DNA of 64,000 nucleotides from Pterobdella sp. o SKG-2022. Taxonomy: Eukaryota > Annelida > Clitellata > Hirudinida > Piscicolidae. Within the stretch, counting starts at the first letter, position 1. Each line of letters opens with the position of its first letter. The stretch spans positions 8,557,345 to 8,621,344 of the forward strand of contig OZ038322.1 in assembly GCA_964035795.1 (NCBI GenBank), written 5' to 3'. A program made the position numbers and the translations under genes. The notes below the pieces were generated by a model. The model was given only the letters and a program-made list of their open reading frames with translations. It did not search any database and was not told the DNA's origin. Shown one piece after another: positions 49,119 to 64,000 of this stretch.

Positions 49119-51668
49119 ATGATGAATGAAAGTTCACCTCTCATTAACGATCAAGACGAAGTATCGACTGTCATCTTTGGTGAATATAATTTTTATGAAT
49201 TTTGAAAAATAACTACGGTACCCAATTCTAATTAGATTAATTATTAAATTATTTCAGACAATATTAGCAGCACCAACATCAAAGTTTACAAAAAAAGATG
49301 GTTTATATTGATTGTGATGACTTTACTGAATCTATCCAGTGGAATTGTAAGTTTTTGAATTGTTTCGATTGTTGTAGTTTCATCACTTGACTCAGTGTAG
49401 TTATAATATTTTAGTTTTTATTTTTATAAATATTATGTAAATAATAACTATATAATATTAACATTAACCATAAAAATCTATTATATTCCTAATAACTAAA
49501 ATAAGTTTCTTTTAAACTCTTAAATGTAGTTTGTTGAAGTCTACGTAAAGTTTTTCCATTCATATATAACATAAAATGTGAATCATAAAAACACGAAAAA
49601 ATTAGAATAACCAATACTGGTTACCTGATGATGATATAGAATATATCGAAAAGCTTCATCAAAATAAAAAATTCAAATTTTGTCATGTTTTCATGATTCA
49701 CAATTTTGAGGCTAATTATTATAAACTTGTGCACATTGAAATCATTGAATTTTTAATCAAATGTTTGTGTATATTATTTGATGATGTGGGTTTGATATTA
49801 AAACAGTCTCATGACAATTAAACAAAACACTGTTTAACATTGATTAATTATCTAATTGGTCCTTCATTGATTGCTGTTTTAATCATAATTTGTGCCTTAA
49901 TTGCTTTCTCTAAAGGTTAATGAATGTAAATTGTATTAGCATTATTTGATTGTTATTATTAAACAGATGTGGATGTCTTTCAGCAACGTAGCAGACATCA
50001 TCAGCTCATTTTACCAAATATCCAACCTACAAGTCAACTGGTTGTCCATTGTGTTCATGGTAGCAACATTGGTCCTGGCCCTGCCTGTGATATGGCTGCT
50101 AGATAGAAATGGATTGAGATGTGTTGTAAGTTGTTTTGATTGTTGAGCATGAACAGAGTATAATTTTTGAGAATATTTTATTCTTTTTTCTTTAATTTAA
50201 AATGTTTAATGCATAGAAAAATGAAATTTTTTAGAAATATTACGTAGATATTTTTATAATTTTGAATAGATGAAATCTAAATATAAAAATTTGAATAAAG
50301 GATAATAAAAACTATGATTTTTATGAGATAAGAGCACATTTTTGTTACAGTATTCCGTAGGGCATGAAGAAAATGTATAGCCTTATTAAAATAAATAAAT
50401 TAATAAATAAATTATTTTTCACAGTTTTGGCTTGCAGGGATATTCAATTTCATGGGCAGTGTATTGAGGGTGGTTTCAACCTTAGATTTCTTTAACGAAC
50501 GCAAGTTGTATTCTTACTATGTGTTGCTTGCAGGCCAGGCTGTCGCAGGTACCATTACTCAGCTACTTATAAGATTTAAATGGATATCTCAAATTAAGGT
50601 TGAAAACATGCCGTGATTTCTTTGAAGATATCCACATTTGCTGTAGTGAACGTAAATATCAAAGTGGCTTCATAAAAAGCTTTTCATGAAGATAACATCC
50701 GCTTCATATTCACACAATAACATTCAAATAAATTTAAAAAATCATTTAAATATTATTCTTTATTAATGGATGTTGGTTAATGATAATAAGCAGAACAAAA
50801 AACTATCCACATTATTTCTCTAACAACATTACTCAAATTCCACAAAAATCTCACGTTTGTGAGACCTATGAGACTGAATGTTCATTAGATTATTGGCTAA
50901 GGAATTTTAATTCAATTTTTTGCTACCAAATTTAATTCAATATAAAAAATGTCACCAGGTTGCGCACAACCCTTTATTTTCTGCAGCATCACCAAGTTAA
51001 CCTCCGTGTGGTTCCCTAAGCACCAACGCACCATCGCCAACTCTATCATCAGCACTGGTGGGTGGGTGGAGTTGTTGGCAATATTTTCATTATTTTTGTT
51101 TTTTATTGTGTTCACTTTCATCATTTTGAGTTTCTAATATTATTTTTTGTTAGAATTTGCAATGAGTTTCAAAACAAGTGAGCTTTTCATAACTGTTTCC
51201 TATGAAAATAAAGATCAACCATATAAAAATGTTCATAGCTATAAACTGGTTTCAATAATAATACTAGTACTGACAGTAGTAAATAATATATAATACCCTA
51301 TTACATTATCCCACTGTATTAATATTTTCCATATATATAATGATTGAAAAAACAATAATAACAGTAATAGTTATTAAAAACATTATTGTTAATATTATCA
51401 TTATTCTTTCAGCAAACCCAGTAGGCATAGCGATTGGAAGCATATTGTCGACCATGATAGTCTGGCAATCTGGCAACGCTGATACAGATCGATTTAACAT
51501 TAGAATCCTGGTGACTTGCTCATGATTATAATGGTTTTTATGGGGGTGTAGAGTTAATTATATATGGTTTTTGCTTAATCATGGTGTTTTGTTTGCTGAA
51601 AAAGTGAAAGTTGAGTTTATATATTCATAGTATTTTTTTAAGGTATGCTGTTGTTTTTGAAAACTTTT

Positions 51669-51726
<58 letters not shown>

Positions 51727-54700
51727 TTTATAACATTTTATATTCACACGTCTTACATTTCATCATTTTTTGTCTTAGTAACTCTTGCCTTTATAAAAAA
51801 AGGTTCATACTTCACATTTGTTCCATAAATATTGATGAGCTACATCGATCCTCATTAATTTTAATGATTCACTCTCAATCTCATTAATATTCATTGGACA
51901 TGCATCTAAAAGCTGGGAGTGCAGGCTGTGTTGTGTGCATTAGTATTTTTCTTAGTCCTCTTCACGTCATCCTTTCCTCCCACCCCTCCATCATTCTCTG
52001 CCTCCGAAACCACTGAGGGATTCCGTACAGGGTTTAAGAAGGTTATGATGGTTTAATACTTGAAAGATTTTTCAAAAATTTTATTTTATTTAGTTTTATT
52101 ATTTTTTTTTAAATTTCATTTTATTATTGTGTATTTATTCGATGTATGCCATTTCAAACAAGCGTGTAATAAAGATAAGAGTTTTATATGCGAATAGTCA
52201 CGATTGTAGTGACAAAGTTGTAATCCGGATGATAAAAATAACAAAAATAATAGTATAAATAATAAAAATCCGAATAGAAAATAATACTATGGGTAAAAAT
52301 CGTATGAATAATATATAATAGTATAAACAGTAATGATAATAATAACGATGATAATCATAAAGTGAAATTAAACATCACCAAACGTCCACAACCAGCTTTT
52401 CTGCAACAGGCAGTACCTTCTACTGGCCATGGCATTCGGATCTGGCATCGGTATAATCTCCTCCCTCCTGACCATCAACGACCAACTCCTTCTACCCTCA
52501 GGATACACAGATGTACGTGTGCACGTGAGAGTTTTGTGTCGTAGTGTGTTGAGGTTATAACATAAGGTATATTATCGGTGGTTTAATGTAATAGTTTTGG
52601 GGAATCTATCACCTTTAAAATAAGTTTTTGAGATGAATATAAAGTATGATTCAAACGACATGATTTTTAAACAGCATCTGTTCTTTCATTTTAGCTAATT
52701 AAATGAAAAAATTGATAGAGTATTTAAATATGTCAGTATGCCAATTTCACATCACATTCCAGAAGTTCTCAAGTTACATAGTGCTTTTGTTGTTCGGTGT
52801 TGGTTTGTTGGGCGCTTATGTGCTGTCAAGTATCGCTGATAGATTCGCTTGTCATGAAGAACTGTCAAAAATCTCCTTCTCTCTGGGAGCCTCCTTCATT
52901 ATCTTATTCGTTGTGGTGAGTGGTGATACAGATGCATTTAACAGAGTTTTATTGTTTTTTAATGGCATTTTGTTTATACAACTATAATCCTTCATTCAAT
53001 GACTCAACACTATTCGACAGCTCACTCAACTTGCTAATAGAGAAATCTATCTAGGCATTTTGATATCACTAGCAGGTAGATTCATTATCCATATAGCATA
53101 CAATTGTACAACATTAACATAGTTAATCGCACCAACAATAACTAGGATTCTTCTGCATTGCATTGAACCCTTTGTGCCTCGAGTTAGGAGTGGAGACATC
53201 CTTCCCTGTATCAGAGGCTACCAGTGGGGGAGTGATGGTGTTGTCTGGGTAAGTCTTCATTTTTTTTTTTCATACTTCGAGCATCCTAGTCTTGTTGGGT
53301 GCTCCTCATGTCCCCATCAAGACCGTCCAGTGGTCGAGAAGCTCAGCCGCTCGGGACCCAGTGTGGTATTTATTTTGGGGCAGGTGAAGAGGTGAGGGGT
53401 GTCGTGAATGTGTGTTTGGCAGAGTGGGCATAAAGGTGAGGGATGAGATGAGGGTGAAATTTTGTTGAGGTAGGAGAGGATGAAAGGTGATTTGTTTGAT
53501 CTGAGTTGGGCGAGAGTGCAGCGAGTGTGGTGGTCTAGGGTGGTTTCTGATTTATGAATGGGTGGGGGTTGCTTGTTGAGGATTTTTTTGTGAGTGGATG
53601 ATATGTAGTCGTGTACTATTTACTATTTTTGTGTGTATGGTTTTCATGTTATTTTTTATTTGTGTGTGAGAGGTGGTCTGGGTGGAGGAGAGTATGTATA
53701 CGGTGTAGTTGATGTTGTTGAATGTGGATTGTTTTTTGTATCTGGGGTGGGCTTCTTGTGTGGTGAGTGGGTGTAGGGGATGAGTGGAGTGGGAGGCTTT
53801 TTGTGTGAGTTGTGATGCGTGAAGTTTGAGATGGTTTTCGAGTGGGAGGATTTTGGTCTCTGAGTGGAGATGTTGGGTGTTGGTATCTAGGGTGCAGCCA
53901 GTGATTGTTCTCAAGGCTGCGTTTTGTATTTTTTGGAGTTTGTTAAGGGAGGTGGATGAGATGATGGGTGACCAGAGGGTGTTGACGTATTCGATGATGG
54001 GAAGAAGTAATGTTTTGTATGTGTTGATGAGTGTTTTTTTGCTTTTTCCCCAGTGTGTTGATGTGAGGAGTTTTAGGAGGTTGAGTATTTTTTTTGCTTT
54101 AGTGATGGTGTTGTCTGTGTGGGTGGAGTATTTTAGTTTGGGGTCAAAAGTTAAGTCAAGGATGGTAGGGTTGGAGCTAGTGGGGATGGGAATGTTGTTG
54201 ATGTGGGTTTGTTATATTCTGATGGGTCTGGGGTCATGAAAGTTGAGGTGGTCATGGTTTTGGTAGAGTTGATTTTGAGGTTGTTATTGTGAGCCCATGT
54301 GTGTATTTCATTGAGGTATGGTAGGAGGTTCTGAGTGGCTGTGTTGATGTTGGGGTGGGATGATGTTATGGTGATGTCGTCTGCGTAGGTGATGAGGTTG
54401 AGTGAGCTGATTTTGGGGAGTGGCATGTCTGAGAGGTATATGTTGAAGAGAGTGGGTGAAAGGACGCTCCCTTGGGGGACACCTGCTTTGATGTTTGTGT
54501 GTTTTGATGTGTGATTGTTGTATGAGGTGTATTGTCGGCGGCCTTTTAGGTAGTTGGCCAGGAATTTGATTATTGTTGTAGGAATGTGGGTATTGTGTAT
54601 TTTGTGGATGAGTTGGTGGATGTTGACCATGTCGAGGGCGGTTAGGATTGTTCTATGAGGGGATTTTTTTTTATTGAAACCAGCGAGTATGGTGTTATTG

Positions 54701-57012
54701 ATTTGATGTAGGGCTGTGGTGGTGGAGGGTGCGGCTCTGAAGCCGTGTTGGTGTGTTGGGAGGATTATATTAGTGGTGATGTGTGGGAGGATGATTTTTT
54801 CTAGAGTTTTTGCTATGGGAGAGAGTAGGGCTATTGGTCTGTATGAGGAGGGGAGAGAAGGGTTTTTGTTGGGTTTGGTGATGGAGATGATCTTGGAGGT
54901 TTTCCATATTTGGGGTATGGTGTTTGTGTTGATTGTGATGTTGTAGAGGTTGGTTAGGTGTTTGATGGCTATTGGTCCTATGTGTTTGAGATGTTTGATG
55001 TTGATATTGTCTGGTCCTGAGGAGTTGCTATTTTTAGATTGTTTTATAGCGAGGATGGTATCTGATTTGGTGATTGTTATTGGGGTAGATGTGAGTGATT
55101 TGGTGAGTTTGTTTGTTATTCTGTGAGTGGGGTTGGAGGAGTGTTTTGTGGTTGATTTAAAATATTTATTTCATGTGTTGGCTTTTTGTGTGTTTGTGTG
55201 GGCTGTTTTGTTGTTGTGAGTGATGGTTGTATTGGTGGGAGTGATAGGTTTTTTAGGGTTGAGAGCCTTTACTGTGGATCATAGGATGTGAGATTTTTTT
55301 TGTGGTCCCAGTTGGCTTTCAGGTGCTCTTCCCATTTTTGTTTTTTATGTTGTTGAATGAGATGGGTGATGTGTTGGTTGAGTGTGGGTAGTGAGGGATC
55401 TTTGTTATTGAGGGTTCTGGTGTGGTTTCGTTTCGATATGAGTGTAGTGATGCTTTCAGGGAGTGGGGTGTGGGTGGGTTTTATTATTCCTTTAGGGATG
55501 TTTATTCGGTCTGATGTGAATATGGCGTTTGTGATGAGGTGGTTAGCTGTGTGAGGGTCCTCGTGGAGAGGGGTGTTTTTGAGGGTGTGTTCTATGTGTT
55601 TGGTGAATTGGGGCCAGTTGGCTTTCTTATAGTTAGTGAGAGTTTTGAGGGGTTTAGTTGTGGGTATTTTGTATTTGGTTTTAAATGTGATGAGGATGAG
55701 AAGATGGTCGGAGTTCAAGGCTTTAAATGTTTGCCAAGTGAGGTTGGCTGATATTGTGGTGTCTGCTGTGGTGAGGTCGGGGGAGGTAGGTTGTTGATTT
55801 TGGTTGAATGATAGTTGGGGGGGAGTGTTTTGGTTGAGAATGATGTGGTTTGAATTGAGGATGAGTGAGGTTATAAGTTGGCCTCTGTGGTCCGTGAAAA
55901 GAGAGTGCCATGTTTGTGAGTGGGCGTTAAAGTCACCAGTGATTATGGAATTGGGAAGGCTTGTGAGGTGGAGGAAGAGGTTGGTGATTGAGTTGTCTAT
56001 GTTGTTGGTGTTGGGTGAGATGTAAACGTTTGAAATGTGTAGATTGGTGTGTTTGAGATGTATTTTTGTTGGGATGAGTTCGATGTTGTTTGTGATTAGG
56101 TTTGTGGGAGTGGGGATTTGTGAGTAGGTTTTGTTGTTGTTGATGTAGGTTAGCAGACCTCCACCTTTTTGGGATGAGGGTCTATCTAGTCAAATGGCTG
56201 AGAAGTTAGGAATGTTTGGGGTTTTTTGTTTGTTGTTGAGGTTGGATTCTTGTAGTGTGATGATGTGTATTTTTTGTTTGTGTATTAGGTGGGTGAGGTA
56301 AGTTGTTTTCTTGGTGATTGAGTTGATGTTGAGCTGCATTATGTTGATGTTGTTTAGTGTTGTTAAAAGGGGAGTTGTTTGGTTTTGGGTGAGTCTTCAT
56401 CATTATGTATAGTGGGTGATTGGAGTATGAGAGATAGATGAATGAGTTATGAATTAAAACTAGTGGTTTTTGTCTATAGGAACAACATTTTCCCATTAAG
56501 TTACTGTTTTATTTATCTTCTTGATAAATAAAATTGGTGAAATTTTATTCAATAAATATTTTTCAAATTATTCTAAAAATTTATTTTTCACAGCCAATTA
56601 ACTTCGTGTTTGTATACGTTTCTACTGGCCATCAACGAACCCTCGAACGATTCGACCAAGCCTATTTCACCCATTTCAAAATGTATGTAATATATTTTTT
56701 TTTCGTTATTAATATTTTATTGTGAAAAGACAGTATGTGTTCAGAATAATAAAGAATTAACACTTAAATAAATTTACTGCAGACTCAATACTGGGCTTCG
56801 TAATTGTGGTGTTTCTGTCTGATATTATCTTTGTTATTTTCTACAAATGCCCCTACATTCGCAAGCAATTCGAAGACAAAAAAGAAGCAGAGAGGATCAT
56901 GGAGAAACTCAGGTTTGTGCCTTCAAGTACTTTTGATAAAACTTTTCAAAATTTTTTTTTATTTATCTTTCGATACAGCTCTAAAAAGCGCTTTCATTGT
57001 ATATTGAATTAG
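49119..57012 (+). CDS. SLC49A3: SLC49A3/MFSD7-type major facilitator transporter, 13 exons
   Basis: Exons: 49119-49179, 49258-49346, 49967-50125, 50425-50548, 50959-51057, 51413-51510, 51913-52041 (or from 51925), 52396-52512, 52763-52915, 53021-53075, 53146-53248, 56594-56682, 56783-57012. All phases agree and give about 501 residues, 12-helix size. The start is MMNESSPLINDQDEV with a cytosolic acidic N-terminus. Family blocks in order: RWFILIVMTLLNLSSGIMWM, VADII, NLQVNWLSIVFMVAT, VIWLLDRNGLR, NFMGSVLR, SVWFPKHQRTIANS, ANPVGIAIGSIL, SSFPPTPPSFSA, LELGVETSFPVSEATSGGVM. They fit SLC49A3 better than the FLVCR1/2 paralogues, notably WFPxHQR and the PPTPPS loop. SLC49 members are major facilitator proteins; the substrate of this member is not settled. 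The last exon may be shortened by a GT at 56914. Confidence 0.9.
51670..51722. repeat. (AT)n microsatellite
   Basis: About 26 uninterrupted AT units in an SLC49A3 intron. Confidence 0.97.
53252..53260. repeat. Target-site duplication of the LINE, left copy
   Basis: AGTCTTCAT lies directly before the T-run that is the LINE poly(A) on the other strand. The identical 9-mer occurs at 56392-56400. Extending left, GGGTAAGT here and GGGTGAGT there differ by one base, so the duplication may be 14 bases and include the exon 11 splice donor. Confidence 0.8.
53261..56391 (-). mobile_element. Jockey-like LINE insertion in an SLC49A3 intron
   Basis: A 3.1 kb block sharply different in base use (G-rich plus strand, C/A-rich sense strand). 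Its 3' end is at the left (poly(A) read as a T-run at 53261-53270), with a 9-base target-site duplication on both sides. On the minus strand it encodes an AP-endonuclease-like region, a reverse transcriptase and a C-terminal Cys/His motif. The sense orientation is opposite to the host gene. The 5' end begins almost at the endonuclease (LNINSITKKTTYL), so any ORF1 or 5' UTR is missing: a 5'-truncated copy, as is usual for LINEs. Confidence 0.92.
53400..56345 (-). pseudogene. LINE ORF2 remnant: endonuclease, reverse transcriptase, Cys motif
   Basis: Endonuclease pieces at about 55690-56345 include TGDFNAHSQTWHS and NSDHLLI, and are broken by a TGA at about 56190. Reverse transcriptase pieces at about 54150-54900 include SYRPIALLSPIAK, AGVPQGSVLSPTLFNIYLSD and the active-site box YADD. 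The motif A region near 54640 has lost several residues after LDM. The thumb region at about 53880-54060 includes AALRTITGC. The C-terminal motif CPLCQTHIHDTPHLFTC lies near 53420-53470. Frames shift more than once, so it cannot make an active protein. The motifs fit the jockey clade of non-LTR retrotransposons. Confidence 0.88.
56392..56400. repeat. Target-site duplication of the LINE, right copy
   Basis: AGTCTTCAT immediately follows the LINE 5' end; it is preceded by GGGTG, so a second GGGTGAGT splice-donor-like sequence exists at the right border. Confidence 0.8.
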
Positions 57013-57722
57013 TCATTGCCTAAAAACAGAGGTTGTGGTGACTTATGAAACTTTGAAAACACATTTTTTCAACTAATTTTGTTTGTTTGAATTTTTTAAA
57101 TTATGAAGATATTCAACAAATTGAACTTAAGAGTGACTTGAAAAAATTCATAGAAACCAAGTTGTTTGTTACATATTTCAAACAATGATTATCAATCACA
57201 ACCAGAGAATCTGACGAAATGCTTATAAACCCAATTGATTGACAGTGTGCCACGTTTCTACTCATCGTTTCAATAAATGGCTTAAATTTAAATTATTTTT
57301 GGACATGAGAGCAATTTTTTCTACTTGCATTCCTTATTGTGAAATTAATAAACCTGTTGATATATTTATTTTACGTTGAAACCCATATTTAAAGACTTTT
57401 CAGTTAAATAGATAATAAATTTATTTGCTCTGTTTAATAAAGTTAAAAGGAATGAGATTCAAAGGTTAGGAAATGCTTAATATTGGAATATTTGTGAAGT
57501 TGAAACTAATGAGCCTTAGTAATTATCACTCAAGTCGTACAAATAAGTAAAAGAATACTTTTATTACTACTCGTCCACAAAACCTCCTACAACATCATTA
57601 TATACAATCAAATCATTATGCGTTAGAACTCAAAAAATGAATATTAACATAAATGCTTAAACAAAAATACTCAACAAAATTGGGAAAACAATGAAATAAA
57701 ATTTGAAAAATGAGAGCAGGCA
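57013..57722. other. Convergent intergenic interval SLC49A3/CCDC186
   Basis: Stop codons of the two convergent genes are about 710 bases apart. No repeat or third gene was seen; 3' UTRs may overlap. Confidence 0.6.
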
Positions 57723-63436
<5,714 letters not shown>

Positions 63437-63454
63437 CTGTGCAGTGTAATTTAG

Positions 63455-63615
63455 TGTGAGGCGGTATTTGTAAATGATTTCACTAATAGATCAAAGCGTT
63501 TGCTAAAAATTTAATATAGCAAAAACACAATGTAGAACAGATGCTTGTTTTCGGCCCACGCGAGATCGAACCCGGTAACTTTGGATAATTAGTTTAATGC
63601 TCTACCAACTGTGTT
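63455..63615 (-). mobile_element. SINE copy 4, diverged
   Basis: On the minus strand a decayed 5' part (GTTGGTAGAGCATTAAACTA, recognisable as the A-box region) is followed by GTTACCGGGTTCGATCTCG, the body (CATCTGTTCTACATTGTG) and a degraded tail (ATTTACAAATACCGCC). It lies in the intron 5' of CCDC186 exon 63332-63436. Confidence 0.82.
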
Positions 63616-64000
63616 GAGCGGACTGACGTGTTTGCTGATGCATGTTTGAAACACTTGAAAGATCAAAAGTTACTGAAGGCTCTTATCGGTTAAGTTCAGA
63701 ATGTTAATTGATATTTTCATACACGTGATGAAAAATTTCGTATTTTAAGAATAAAAAATTTTAACTTTCAGTAATTTTTGCATTTTTGACTATGCTTTGA
63801 GGATTACAATTCAAAGTTCATGTGGTTATAATATAGGCAGTACTTAATTCTTAATTAAATTTTATAAATTCATTATGAAACTTGGTGAAAGTTATTCGAT
63901 GAAAACGTAAATTAATCGTGGATACTTGAAATATAAAAAAAAAACTTAAAAAGACGCAAGCAAACTGTATCATTGCGTCTATTTCCATGGGTTGGACCAG
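63616..64000. other. Right edge, intronic
   Basis: Presumably intron of the CCDC186-type gene; no exon is recognised before the window ends. Confidence 0.5.

Noticed and set aside
53174..56025. Several plus-strand Val/Gly/Trp-rich frames
   Set aside because: Antisense shadows of the LINE coding region on the minus strand.
49119..57012. Identity as FLVCR1/2
   Set aside because: The fold family is the same, but WFPxHQR, the PPTPPS loop and the LxLGVE..FPV block fit SLC49A3/MFSD7 better.

Overview
The window looks like nuclear DNA of an intron-rich, strongly AT-rich invertebrate. Genes are split into short exons with GT..AG introns. Microsatellites are abundant, and there are tRNA-derived SINEs, a jockey-like LINE and a fold-back element. 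No bacterial operon structure, rRNA or CRISPR is visible. A lophotrochozoan (for example an annelid or leech) is my best guess, from base composition and gene style only; no species marker was found.

Layout. 1-19.3 kb is mostly non-coding. It holds a 1.2 kb (CA)n tract, an ATC/ACC tract and a few weak minus-strand exon candidates. 19.3-32.0 kb (+) holds an unrecognised multi-exon gene with three huge stop-free exons rich in Asn, Lys and acidic residues. Their edges look like a folded, probably extracellular, beta-rich protein. 32-39 kb is largely empty apart from a possible exon at 33.6 kb and a small membrane-anchor ORF at 38.2-38.5 kb. 39.1-48.0 kb (-) is a CDC14 dual-specificity phosphatase gene; I could assemble 11 phase-consistent exons, missing only the extreme N-terminus. 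49.1-57.0 kb (+) is a complete-looking SLC49A3/MFSD7-type major facilitator gene in 13 exons, with a dead jockey-like LINE inserted in intron 11. 57.7 kb to the right edge (-) is the 3' part (13 exons, about 597 residues) of a CCDC186/CCCP-1-type coiled-coil golgin that continues beyond the window.

Gene relations. CDC14 and SLC49A3 are divergent (about 1.1 kb between the outermost seen exons). SLC49A3 and CCDC186 converge with 0.7 kb between stop codons. I see no functional pathway joining the genes; this is an ordinary animal gene neighbourhood.

Most unusual points: (a) the 19-32 kb gene, whose long low-complexity interiors are free of stops and in two cases are bounded by in-phase GT/AG sites with lengths divisible by three (exitron-like); (b) a repeated fold-back element with two near-complete copies and several relics; (c) a SINE family with four copies; (d) a LINE whose target-site duplication appears to include the splice donor of its host exon.
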